Assembly (NCBI GenBank): GCA_035688265.1
Contig: DASSNE010000006.1
Coordinates: forward strand, 1 to 29,783
Origin: DASSBR01 sp035688265
GTDB lineage: Bacteria; Pseudomonadota; Gammaproteobacteria; Natronospirales; DASSBR01
Length of the DNA: 29,783 nucleotides
Direction of reading: 5' to 3'
Shown piece after piece: positions 23,027-29,783 of the stretch (the first letter of the stretch is position 1; each line of letters starts with the position of its first letter). The translations under genes were made by a program, and so were the position numbers. Under the pieces are notes generated by a model that searched no databases, was not told the DNA's origin, and saw only the letters and a program-made list of their open reading frames with translations.

Positions 23027-25078
23027 TTATTTCTCCAGTTGTGCGCGCGCCGCGGCCGCGACCTTCTCCGGCGTAAACCCGAACTTCGTTCTCAGCGCCT
23101 TGAGGGGCGCCGATGCGCCAAACGTGTGCATGCCGATAATCGCACCGTTTGTGCCGACGTAGCGGTCCCAGCCGACCGTCGACGCCTGTTCGACCGCAAC
23201 CCGCGCCGTCACGTCGGGCGGCAGCACACTGTCGCGATACGCCCGGTCCTGGCGCTCGAACAGGTAGAACGACGGCATGCTGACGACGCGCGCGCGAATG
23301 CCGTCGTTCCGCAGTTCCTCGTACGCGGCAACACACAGCGCGACTTCGCTGCCGGTACCGATCAGCAGCACGTCCGGCTTGCCGTCCGCCGCATCCGCGA
23401 GGACATAGGCGCCGCGCGCCACGCCGGCGGCCGGCGCGTAACGCTCGCGGTCGAACGTGGGCAGCGGCTGGCGGCTCAACACCAGGCACACCGGCTCATG
23501 CCTGAGCGGCATGATAACGCGGAATGCCTCGGTGACCTCGTTGGCGTCGGCCGGGCGCAGGTCGATCATGCCCGGAATCGCGCGCAGGCCGATCAACTGT
23601 TCGACCGGCTGGTGTGTCGGGCCGTCCTCGCCGAGGCCGATCGAATCGTGCGTGTAAATGAAAATCACCGGCAGCTCCATCAGCGCCGCGAGGCGCACCG
23701 GCGGCTTCATGTAGTCGCTGAAAATCAGGAAGGTCGAGCCGAACGGGCGGATCTTCGACAGCGCGAGGCCATTCAGGATCGCGCCCATCGCGTGTTCGCG
23801 GATGCCGAAGTGCAGGTTGCGCCCGGCGTAGCTGCCGGCTTCGAAGTCGCCTTCGTTCTTGAGCGTCGTCTTGGTCGACGACGCGAGATCGGCCGCGCCG
23901 CCGATCAGCCACGGATAGTGCGGCGCGATCGCATTCAGCACCTCGCCGGCCGCCTCGCGACTGGCGAGACCCTTGCCGTCGGCGGGAAAGGTCGGCAGAT
24001 CCGCGTCCCAGCCGTCCGGCAACTCGCGCGTTTGCATGCGCTCGATTTCGTCGGCGAGCGCCGGGAATTGCGCGCGATAGTCCTTGAGTTTCGCGAGCCA
24101 GCCTTCGCGCAACTCGCGCCCGCGCCGGCCGATGCCGTCGGCAAAATGTTCGCGCACGCCGTCCGGCACCAGGTATTTTGCGTCCTCGGGCCAGCCGTAG
24201 TTGCGCTTGGCGGCGCGGATTTCGTCTTCGCCCAGCGGCGAGCCGTGCGCGGCGGGCGTGTCCTGCTTGTTCGGCGCGCCGTAGCCGATGTGGCTGTTGA
24301 CGACGATCAGCGTCGGCGCGTCGTCGGCGCGCTGGAACGCCTCGATCTCGCGCGCCAGCGCTTCGGTGTCGTTGGCGTCGGCGACACGGGCGACGCGCCA
24401 GCCGTAAGCCTCGAAGCGTGCCGCGACATCGTCGCTAAAGGTCAGCTCGGTGCGGCCGTCGATCGTGATCTGGTTGTTGTCGTAAATCCAGCACAGGTTG
24501 TCGAGCGCCAGGTGGCCGGCAATCGATGCGGTTTCGTTCGACACGCCTTCCATCATGTCGCCGTCGCTGCACAGCGCATAGACGTTGTAATCGAACATCT
24601 CAATATCCGGCCTGTTAAAATGCGCGGCCAGCCAGCGCTCGGCCATCGCCATGCCGACACTGTTCGCGCAACCCTGGCCGAGCGGTCCGGTGGTCGTTTC
24701 GACGCCGGAGGTCAGGTGATACTCGGGATGACCGGGACACTTGCTGCCGAGCTGGCGGAAGTTTTTGATGTCGTCGAGCGACACGGCCGGCTCGCCGAGC
24801 ACCTCGTAGTCGGGATCGACCGATTTGACCCCGGTCAGATGCAGCAGCGAATACAGCAGCATCGACGCGTGGCCGACCGACAGCACGAAGCGATCCCGGT
24901 TGGGCCAGATCGGGTCGGCCGGGTCGTAGCGCAGAAAGCGCTGCCAGAGCGTGTAAGCCACCGGCGCCAGCGCCATCGGCGTGCCGGGGTGGCCGGATTG
25001 CGCCGCCTCGACGGCGTCCATGGCGAGCGTGCGAATCGTGTTGATGCACAACTCGTCGAGCGATTTGTTATCGGCCAT
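23027..25078 (-). CDS. tkt: Transketolase
   Basis: 683 residues, the normal length. This thiamine-diphosphate enzyme moves two-carbon units between pentose, tetrose and triose phosphates. Motifs: SGHPGTPMALAP (about residue 28), GPLGQGCANSVGMA, the TPP/metal signature DGDMMEGVSNE near 155, and HDSIGLGEDGPTHQPVEQL in the pyrimidine domain. The ATG at 25078 has GAAGGA 7 bases upstream. It leads the tkt-gnd-zwf operon. No FNR box or obvious sigma-70 promoter was found in the 88 bases before it, so read-through from the AhpD-like gene is possible. Confidence 0.97.
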   Translation of the reverse strand: MADNKSLDELCINTIRTLAMDAVEAAQSGHPGTPMALAPVAYTLWQRFLRYDPADPIWPNRDRFVLSVGHASMLLYSLLHLTGVKSVDPDYEVLGEPAVSLDDIKNFRQLGSKCPGHPEYHLTSGVETTTGPLGQGCANSVGMAMAERWLAAHFNRPDIEMFDYNVYALCSDGDMMEGVSNETASIAGHLALDNLCWIYDNNQITIDGRTELTFSDDVAARFEAYGWRVARVADANDTEALAREIEAFQRADDAPTLIVVNSHIGYGAPNKQDTPAAHGSPLGEDEIRAAKRNYGWPEDAKYLVPDGVREHFADGIGRRGRELREGWLAKLKDYRAQFPALADEIERMQTRELPDGWDADLPTFPADGKGLASREAAGEVLNAIAPHYPWLIGGAADLASSTKTTLKNEGDFEAGSYAGRNLHFGIREHAMGAILNGLALSKIRPFGSTFLIFSDYMKPPVRLAALMELPVIFIYTHDSIGLGEDGPTHQPVEQLIGLRAIPGMIDLRPADANEVTEAFRVIMPLRHEPVCLVLSRQPLPTFDRERYAPAAGVARGAYVLADAADGKPDVLLIGTGSEVALCVAAYEELRNDGIRARVVSMPSFYLFERQDRAYRDSVLPPDVTARVAVEQASTVGWDRYVGTNGAIIGMHTFGASAPLKALRTKFGFTPEKVAAAARAQLEK

Positions 25079-25166
25079 GAGATCCTTCTCGCGTTGATAT
25101 CGCGGCAGGCCGCCGCGTCGGTCAATCCAGCCTATTGCGCGCCCCGGCGTAAATCAAGGCAGCCCG

Positions 25167-25622
25167 TCAGCCTTTGCGCCGATACGACCCCGGCACCGAA
25201 CGAAAGCCGATCGCGAAGCGGTTCCAGCCGTTGATCGCGACAATGGCGAGCGTCAGATCGACCAGTTCCTTGTCGGTAAAATGCTGCCGCGCGGCCTCGA
25301 ACGCTTCATCCGGCGCATGCGTTTCGGAGATGTTGGTCAGCGTCTCGGTCCAGGCCAGCGCGGCGCGCTCCCGGTCGGTGAAGAACGGCGTCTCTTCCCA
25401 GGCGGACAGCGCGTACAGCCGCTGCTCGGTTTCGCCGGCCGCACGCGCGTCCTTGCTGTGCATGTCGAGGCAGTATGCGCAACCGTTGATCTGCGATGCG
25501 CGGAACTTCACCAGCTCCAGCAGCGAGGGCTCAAGGCCGCTCGCCTCCACGCCGGCCTGCAGCGCGCTCATTGCCTGGTAAGCGCCGGGCGAGATTTTGG
25601 CGAATTCGATTCTGGGTTCCAT
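25167..25622 (-). CDS. AhpD-like carboxymuconolactone decarboxylase family protein
   Basis: 151 residues from the ATG at 25622, chosen for GGAG about 9 bases upstream; the longer frame to 25703 would run into the regulatory region. The core motif FRASQINGCAYCLDMHSKDAR holds C48, C51 and H55, the C-x2-C-x3-H pattern of AhpD-family peroxidase-like proteins. Most members with this motif are thought to reduce hydroperoxides or act in thiol redox relays, but this protein's partner is unknown. It is divergent from the Rieske/NnrS-like operon and both face the TTGAC-N4-GTCAA box. Confidence 0.9.
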   Translation of the reverse strand: MEPRIEFAKISPGAYQAMSALQAGVEASGLEPSLLELVKFRASQINGCAYCLDMHSKDARAAGETEQRLYALSAWEETPFFTDRERAALAWTETLTNISETHAPDEAFEAARQHFTDKELVDLTLAIVAINGWNRFAIGFRSVPGSYRRKG

Positions 25623-25705
25623 TTGGATTCTCCTGTTGTTCACGCAAAGAAAGCTGAAAATTCCGTTCGTGCCGACCACCTTAAACCCGCGAGGGTTTGC
25701 CACGC

Positions 25706-25719
25706 TTGACGTATGTCAA
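25706..25719. promoter_or_regulatory. NnrR/DNR-type (CRP/FNR family) box
   Basis: TTGAC-GTAT-GTCAA is a perfect palindrome in its half-sites (centre 25712.5). TTGAC-N4-GTCAA resembles the sites of NO-responsive NnrR/DNR regulators more than those of FNR. TACAGT (25742-25747) is a 4/6 match to -10 and predicts a start near 25754, so the box is at about -41.5 for the Rieske operon. On the other side TTTAAG (25685-25680, minus strand) could serve the AhpD-like gene. AAACCC/GGGTTT at 25683-25698 forms a small adjoining hairpin. Confidence 0.7.
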
Positions 25720-25776
25720 GGCGACTCTGTCATCCGGCGCCTACAGTCGCATCAGTCCTGTTTCCGGAGTAATGCG

Positions 25777-26094
25777 ATGTCCGAATGGATCCGGGCCGCC
25801 GCGGTCGGCGAGATCGCCGAAGCCAGCAGCAAAGTGATTGAAGTCAACGGCGCCGACGTGGCGATCTTCAACCTGGGCGACGAATACTTCGCAATCGAAG
25901 ACGTGTGCACGCACGACGGCGGCGACATCTCCGGCGGCTGGGTCGAAGGCGACCGGGCCGTCTGCCCGCGCCACCTCGCGGAATTTTCGATTCGCACCGG
26001 CGAAGCGCTGAAAGGTCCCGCTTACGAAGGCGTGCACTCGTTCCCGGTGCGCGTGCGCGACGGCCTTATCGAAGTTTGCGACAACCGCGAATGA
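25777..26094 (+). CDS. Rieske-type [2Fe-2S] ferredoxin
   Basis: 105 residues from the ATG at 25777 (GGAG about 9 bases upstream). C44-x-H46 and C63-x2-H66 in CTHDGGD and CPRHLAEFSI are the Rieske cluster ligands. The size is that of the small ferredoxins of aromatic dioxygenases and of NirD, the nitrite reductase small subunit. There is no signal peptide, so it is cytoplasmic. Its role here is probably electron delivery to a partner in the same operon, none of which is an oxygenase or nitrite reductase. The stop overlaps the next ATG by 4 bases. Confidence 0.93.
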   Translation: MSEWIRAAAVGEIAEASSKVIEVNGADVAIFNLGDEYFAIEDVCTHDGGDISGGWVEGDRAVCPRHLAEFSIRTGEALKGPAYEGVHSFPVRVRDGLIEVCDNRE

Positions 26095-27437
26095 TCAGCA
26101 ATCGCCTGTCGCGCTGGACGCTGCCGTTCTTCGGCTGCGCGCTGGTGAATTTTATCGCAGCGCAGGCGCTGGTGGTGGCCGGCGTCAGCTGGCCCGCACA
26201 ATCCTGGGCCGCACCCGGCACGCTGGTCGCCGTGCACCTGCTCACCATCGGCTGGCTGCTGCTGCTGATGCTCGGCGCGCTGTTCCAGTTCGTCCCGGTC
26301 ATGACTTCGAAAATGCTGCCGAGCCAGAACCTCGCGCTGGCCACGCTCGCCGGCGTCGAAGTCGGTCTGCTCGGCATGATCTGCGGGTTCGTCGCCCTCG
26401 GCCAGGGTCTGACGGTCCTCGCGCATTGCCTGCCGGCGGGCGGCGCGCTGGTGATTATCGGCGTGCTGATCGCGATCGGCGACATCGCCGCGCCGCTCCT
26501 CCAGGCGCGGCCGCTGCCGCTGCCCGGGCGCATGGTGCTCACGGCTTTCGCATTTTTGCTCGCGGCCATCACGCTCGGCCTGCTGATGGCGCTGGCGCTG
26601 ACGATCCCGTCTGTCGCGCCGTACTTTGCGCCGCTCGTCGGCGGCGTCGGCTACCACATCCTCGCCGGCCTCGGCGGCTGGTTCACGATCGGCGCGATCG
26701 GCGTGAGCTACAAGCTCCTGCCGATGTTCATGCTGGCGCCGGAAGAGCGCGGCTTCGTCGGCGAACTGGTGCATTACCTGAGTGCCGCCGGCTTCGCATT
26801 GGCGCTCGTCGCCGGGCTGGCGCAGCTATGGCGGCCGGGTGCGGCGCTGCACGCGCTGGAACTGGCGGGATACGCGCTGGTCGTCGTCGCGATCGGGTTG
26901 TATCTCTTCGATGTCGTACGCCTCTATCGCACCCGCAAGCGCGCAGCGATCGAGCTGCACAACAAGGCGGCGATCGGCGCATTCGCGATGTTCGCGATCG
27001 CGATGCTCCTGGCCATCGCCGCCGTCGCGACCGGCACGCTCGCCGCCCGTCTGCCGGTGCTGATTTTCCTGGTGCTGTTCGGCTGGCTGAGCGGCCTCGG
27101 CGTGACGCAGCTTTACAAGATCGTGCCGTTCCTGACCTGGATCGGCCGCTTCGGGCAATCGCTCGGCCGCGGCCCGGTGCCGCGCGTGCAGGACCTCGTC
27201 GCCGAGCGTCGCGGCGCGCCCTGGTTCATTGTTTATTTTGCCGGCGTGGCGTTCGCCGCGCCGGCCCTGTTTGGCCGCGGGCCCGATCTGTTCCGGGCGG
27301 GCATGGTAATTACCGCCGCGGCCACCTTGATGCTGATGCGCGAATACTGGCGTGCCTGGCGCGGCTACTACGCAACGCGCCAGCCCACGACGCCAGCCGC
27401 GCCGACGCACTTCGTCAACAAGGAGATGACTCGATGA
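26091..27437 (+). CDS. 12-helix membrane protein, NnrS/heme-copper-oxidase-subunit-I-like
   Basis: 448 residues with about 12 hydrophobic segments spread over the whole length, no signal peptide, and an ATGA overlap with the Rieske gene. Segment 2 (VHLLTIGWLLLLMLGALFQFVPV) and segment 10 (GWLSGLGVTQLYKIVPFLTWI) resemble a family of NnrS- or oxidase-like heme proteins. Histidines occur in segments 2, 4 and 6, which could bind heme. NnrS in Rhodobacter sphaeroides is a heme- and copper-containing membrane protein induced by NO. The assignment rests on pattern and context; a plain oxidase-I-like protein without catalytic function is an alternative. It is followed with 4-base overlap by a DUF2249 gene. 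Confidence 0.75.
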   Translation: MISNRLSRWTLPFFGCALVNFIAAQALVVAGVSWPAQSWAAPGTLVAVHLLTIGWLLLLMLGALFQFVPVMTSKMLPSQNLALATLAGVEVGLLGMICGFVALGQGLTVLAHCLPAGGALVIIGVLIAIGDIAAPLLQARPLPLPGRMVLTAFAFLLAAITLGLLMALALTIPSVAPYFAPLVGGVGYHILAGLGGWFTIGAIGVSYKLLPMFMLAPEERGFVGELVHYLSAAGFALALVAGLAQLWRPGAALHALELAGYALVVVAIGLYLFDVVRLYRTRKRAAIELHNKAAIGAFAMFAIAMLLAIAAVATGTLAARLPVLIFLVLFGWLSGLGVTQLYKIVPFLTWIGRFGQSLGRGPVPRVQDLVAERRGAPWFIVYFAGVAFAAPALFGRGPDLFRAGMVITAAATLMLMREYWRAWRGYYATRQPTTPAAPTHFVNKEMTR

Positions 27438-27964
27438 ATGCAGTCAATGCAGTTGAACCCCTCACGCTCGACGTGCGCGAAGAGTTGCGCAACGGCGGCG
27501 AGCCCCTGCCGCGCATCATGGCGGCGGTGCGCGAACTGAAGCCAGAGCAGCCGCTCAGGCTGCTGGCAACCTTCGAGCCGCTGCCGCTTTACGCGGTTCT
27601 CGGCCGCAAAGGCTTCGGGCACAGCGCGAAGCACATCGGCAAGGGCGACTGGGAAGTTTTGTTTAAGCCGGGTGCGGCGCAAGGGGATATGGCGTCGCCG
27701 GTAAAGTCTCCCTCCGCCGGCGACGACAGGGAGGAATGGCCCGCACCCGGTACCTTTATCGACAACCGCGGCCTCGGCCCGCCGGAGCCGCTGATGCGTA
27801 TTCTCGACGCGCTCGAACACCTGGCGCCGGGCGAAGTGCTGCAGGCGATCAACGAGCGCGACCCGGTGTTCCTGTACCCGGAACTCGAAGCGCGCGGCGC
27901 GGCGATCCGCGTCGACAAGCGCGACGACGGTGTCTACCTGTTGATCCGCCGGAGTACCGCCTGA
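27434..27964 (+). CDS. Protein with two DUF2249 domains
   Basis: 176 residues. Two copies of the DUF2249 pattern are visible: LDVREELRNGGEPLPRIMAAV through RLLATFEPLPLYAVL (about 12-78), and DNRGLGPPEPLMRILDAL through VLQAINERDPVFLYPEL (about 105-172). A low-complexity linker separates them. DUF2249 proteins are small TusA-like folds found near hemerythrins, NnrS-like and nitrogen-oxide genes; the biochemical role is unknown. The first domain lacks any conserved cysteine, so a TusA-type sulfur carrier role is unlikely. Both ends overlap neighbours (ATGA and TGATG), which implies coupled translation. Confidence 0.87.
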   Translation: MNAVNAVEPLTLDVREELRNGGEPLPRIMAAVRELKPEQPLRLLATFEPLPLYAVLGRKGFGHSAKHIGKGDWEVLFKPGAAQGDMASPVKSPSAGDDREEWPAPGTFIDNRGLGPPEPLMRILDALEHLAPGEVLQAINERDPVFLYPELEARGAAIRVDKRDDGVYLLIRRSTA

Positions 27965-28398
27965 TGAAATCGGTCCTCGGCATGTTCGGCCATGCCAAAC
28001 GCGACGCCACGCCGGCGCCCGGTGAGGCGCCGCCGGAAGCCGCGCCGGCGGTTCCCGACAAGGTCGAAGCGCCGCCGGATGCGCCGCCGCCGACGCCCGA
28101 AATCGTGCTCGACGCGATGCACGACGTGATCGACCCCGAACTCGGCTACAACATCGTCGACATCGGGCTGATTTACGAATGCCACGTCAACGACCGCGTA
28201 GTGCAGATCATCATGACGATGACCACGCCGGGCTGCCCGGCGCAGGACTACATCATGCGCGGCGTCTATGACCGCGGCATGCGCATTCCCGGCGTCAGCG
28301 ACGTGGAAGTCGATCTGATCTGGCACCCGCCGTGGTCGGCGCAAAAGATGACGCCGGTGGCGAAGGCCCACTTCCGGATTCCGGATGACGCCGAATGA
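27964..28398 (+). CDS. MIP18/DUF59 family protein (SufT/PaaD-like)
   Basis: 144 residues. The first 45 are a Pro/Ala-rich flexible stretch. The rest is a DUF59 domain: LDAMHDVIDPELGYNIVDIGLIYE, then IIMTMTTPGCPAQDYI with the conserved cysteine, and VDLIWHPPWSAQKM. Relatives (SufT, PaaD, eukaryotic MIP18/CIA2) help insert Fe-S clusters into target proteins. In this operon it could mature or repair the Rieske ferredoxin or other NO-damaged clusters (inference). It is linked by one-base and four-base overlaps to genes on either side. Confidence 0.92.
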   Translation: MKSVLGMFGHAKRDATPAPGEAPPEAAPAVPDKVEAPPDAPPPTPEIVLDAMHDVIDPELGYNIVDIGLIYECHVNDRVVQIIMTMTTPGCPAQDYIMRGVYDRGMRIPGVSDVEVDLIWHPPWSAQKMTPVAKAHFRIPDDAE

Positions 28399-28622
28399 AA
28401 ACCGACCCGTTGAAATCCCTGAACAAGCTGCTGGTTCGCAGCCTCCTCGCGCTCGGCAAGACCGGCGAGGCCGAACGCGACCAGGCCTGCAAGTTCGCCG
28501 CCGAGGCCTGGCTGGCCTTGCGCGACACCCATCCGCGCGAGGCGGAGCGCCTGAACGGCGTGCTGCATTCGCTGACTCAGTCCAACCACCCGAAGGAGAA
28601 AAACCATGTCCAAAGTGCTTGA
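28395..28622 (+). CDS. Small helical protein of unknown function
   Basis: 75 residues, starting in an ATGA overlap with the MIP18-like gene and ending 17 bases inside the next gene. It is charged and helix-prone, with a central LLVRSLLALGKTGEAERDQACKFAAEAWLAL segment that looks amphipathic rather than membrane-spanning, and one cysteine. I do not recognise a family. Overlaps on both sides and retained coding bias support it as a real gene and a cofactor of the operon's function. Confidence 0.75.
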   Translation: MKTDPLKSLNKLLVRSLLALGKTGEAERDQACKFAAEAWLALRDTHPREAERLNGVLHSLTQSNHPKEKNHVQSA

Positions 28623-28842
28623 TGTCCGCCAACTGATCCCGATGGAACGGCATCGGACGATCTTCGAAACCTGGCACAAGCTCGCGCCCGGCGAGAGCTT
28701 TCTGCTGGTCAACGACCACGACCCCAAGCCGCTGTATTACCAGTTCGATGCCGAACACAAGGGCGCGTTTTCGTGGAAGTACGTCGAGGAAGGGCCGGAG
28801 ACCTGGCAGGTTGAAATCGGCCGCACCGCCGCCGCGGCCTGA
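28606..28842 (+). CDS. Single-domain DUF2249 protein
   Basis: 78 residues. The ATG at 28606 has AAGGAG 8 bases upstream, within the end of the previous gene. The whole protein is one DUF2249 domain: LDVRQLIPMERHRTIFETWHKL, ESFLLVNDHDPKPLYYQF, then WQVEIGR. It is the third such domain in the operon, and closer to the classical form (NDHDPKPLYYQ) than either domain of the 176-residue protein. The function is unknown. It is the last gene before a strong terminator. Confidence 0.92.
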   Translation: MSKVLDVRQLIPMERHRTIFETWHKLAPGESFLLVNDHDPKPLYYQFDAEHKGAFSWKYVEEGPETWQVEIGRTAAAA

Positions 28843-28862
28843 TAGCCGCCGGTGTCGGCATG

Positions 28863-28896
28863 GAGCGGGCCGCACGGCCCGCTCTTCATTATTCTG
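28863..28896 (+). terminator. Rho-independent terminator after the DUF2249 operon
   Basis: GAGCGGGCC (28863-28871) pairs perfectly with GGCCCGCTC (28876-28884) around a GCAC loop, followed by TTCATTATTCT. The stem is strong but the T-tract is imperfect. It separates the operon from the ctaD promoter. Confidence 0.8.
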
Positions 28897-28912
28897 TCAA
28901 AAAGGACTACCC

Positions 28913-28926
28913 TTGATCAGGATCAA
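28913..28926 (+). promoter_or_regulatory. Perfect FNR box upstream of ctaD
   Basis: TTGAT-CAGG-ATCAA matches the FNR consensus at all 10 positions; the centre is 28919.5, 81 bases before the ctaD ATG. A start near 28961 would place it at -41.5, but the -10 candidate there (TAAGAG, 28950-28955) is poor. Activation and repression are therefore both possible. Confidence 0.8.
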
Positions 28927-29000
28927 GGCGGCGAGCGGAGCGCCGGCTGTAAGAGTAGTTCGTTACTCCGCGGCTGTTGCGAGTGAGCAGGAGGCTCGTT

Positions 29001-29783
29001 ATGGCAGTATCGGCAGAACTTCCCCACGAAGAACACGCGGGTCCGGCGCGCGGCTGGATGCGCTGGATCAAGACCACCAACCATAAAGACATCGGCACGC
29101 TGTACCTGATTTTCAGCGGCGTGATGTTCCTGATCGGCGGCCTGTTCGCGATGGTGATTCGTACCGAGTTGCTCGAACCGGGCATGCAGATCGTCGACCC
29201 ATATTTCTTCAATGAAATGACGACGATGCACGGCCTGGTGATGATCTTCGGCGTCATCATGCCGTCATTCGTCGGGCTCGCAAACTGGATGATCCCGATC
29301 ATGGTCGGTGCGCCTGACATGGCGCTGCCCAGGCTCAACAACTTCAGTTTCTGGGTGCTGCCGTTCGCCTTCCTGCTGCTGTTGTCGACCTTCTTCATGC
29401 CGGGCGGCGCACCGGCAATGGGCTGGACCAACTACGCGCCGCAGGTCATGCAGACCGGCATGGCGTTCCCGTTCATGGTGTTCTCGATCCACCTGATGGG
29501 AATTTCTTCGATCGCGGGCGCGATCAACATCATCGCGACGATTCTCAATATGCGCGCGCCGACCATGAAGCTCATGAAGCTGCCGCTGTTTGCGTGGTCG
29601 TGGCTGATTACCGCGTTCCTGCTGATCGCGGTGATGCCGGTACTCGCCGGTGCCGTCACGATGCTGCTGATGGACAAGTACTTCGGCACCAGTTTCTTCT
29701 TCGCCGGTGGCGGCGGCGACCCGGTGCTCTACCAGCACGTGTTCTGGTTCTTCGGGCACCCCGAGGTCTACATCATGATTCTG
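29001..29783 (+). CDS. ctaD: Cytochrome c oxidase subunit I, aa3 type (5' part)
   Basis: 261 codons are present, open to the right edge; a full CtaD has about 530. The ATG at 29001 has AGGAGG 7 bases upstream. Subunit I holds the hemes and CuB of the terminal oxidase in the inner membrane, reducing oxygen and pumping protons. Visible features are the TTNHKDIGTLYLIF start, the heme a ligand His in FFNEMTTMHGLVM, LPRLNNFSFWVLP, and the CuB/cross-link segment FWFFGHPEVY at the edge. ctaC is not immediately upstream, contrary to the common ctaC-ctaD order. The FNR box ahead is unusual for an aerobic oxidase. Confidence 0.96.
   Translation, partial: MAVSAELPHEEHAGPARGWMRWIKTTNHKDIGTLYLIFSGVMFLIGGLFAMVIRTELLEPGMQIVDPYFFNEMTTMHGLVMIFGVIMPSFVGLANWMIPIMVGAPDMALPRLNNFSFWVLPFAFLLLLSTFFMPGGAPAMGWTNYAPQVMQTGMAFPFMVFSIHLMGISSIAGAINIIATILNMRAPTMKLMKLPLFAWSWLITAFLLIAVMPVLAGAVTMLLMDKYFGTSFFFAGGGGDPVLYQHVFWFFGHPEVYIMIL

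Noticed and set aside
22892..25234. Very long plus-strand open frame opposite transketolase and gnd
   Set aside because: Antisense shadow of tkt with no recognisable motif.
25683..25698. AAACCC/GGGTTT hairpin as a terminator
   Set aside because: No T-tract on either strand and it lies in a divergent promoter region.

Overview
The window looks like chromosomal DNA of a GC-rich facultative or microaerophilic proteobacterium, most likely beta- or gammaproteobacterial. The basis is an FNR-type regulator with a full set of Fe-S cysteines, consensus FNR boxes, a proteobacterial aa3-type oxidase subunit I, TGA/TAA/TAG stops with GGAGG-type ribosome binding sites, and group II intron sequence. Genus is not resolved. 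No rRNA, tRNA or CRISPR array was seen. The intergenic gaps are all shorter than 300 bases.

Layout. (1) 1-1700, minus strand: the first 130 bases of a group II intron running off the left edge, lying directly behind the Rho-independent terminator of a secreted protein of unknown function, which follows a TrmB-family regulator. (2) 1736-7207, plus strand: gluconokinase, a HAD hydrolase, an APH-like kinase/P-loop fusion and an MgtA-type P-type ATPase. (3) 7248-14841: an anoxia module of three tandem-domain universal stress proteins, a Zn-dependent alcohol dehydrogenase, an ADP-forming acyl-CoA synthetase/GNAT fusion and an FNR-like regulator. FNR boxes sit about 41 bases upstream of plausible start sites. 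(4) 14867-25078: a second Zn-alcohol dehydrogenase, then acetate kinase, phosphoketolase and 6-phosphogluconolactonase on the plus strand, meeting transketolase, 6-phosphogluconate dehydrogenase and glucose-6-phosphate dehydrogenase on the minus strand. (5) 25167-28842: an AhpD-like protein divergent from a tightly overlapping operon (Rieske ferredoxin, 12-TM NnrS/oxidase-like membrane protein, two DUF2249 proteins, a MIP18/DUF59 protein and a small unknown protein). A TTGAC-N4-GTCAA box of the NnrR/DNR type lies between them. (6) 28863-29783: a terminator, a perfect FNR box and the 5' part of ctaD.

How the genes may work together (inference): glucose 6-phosphate or gluconate enters the oxidative pentose phosphate branch. 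Phosphoketolase makes acetyl phosphate, and acetate kinase turns it into ATP. The ADP-forming acyl-CoA synthetase can also yield ATP from acetyl-CoA, and the alcohol dehydrogenases can reoxidise NAD(P)H. With three Usp proteins, the APH/P-loop fusion and a cation ATPase, all near FNR boxes, the region reads as an oxygen-limitation survival and fermentation island. Its gene content recalls the Mycobacterium tuberculosis DosR regulon and the Burkholderia cenocepacia low-oxygen-activated (lxa) locus. The neighbouring operon may be a nitric-oxide or Fe-S-damage response unit. Regulatory assignments rest on reading motifs and spacing by eye.
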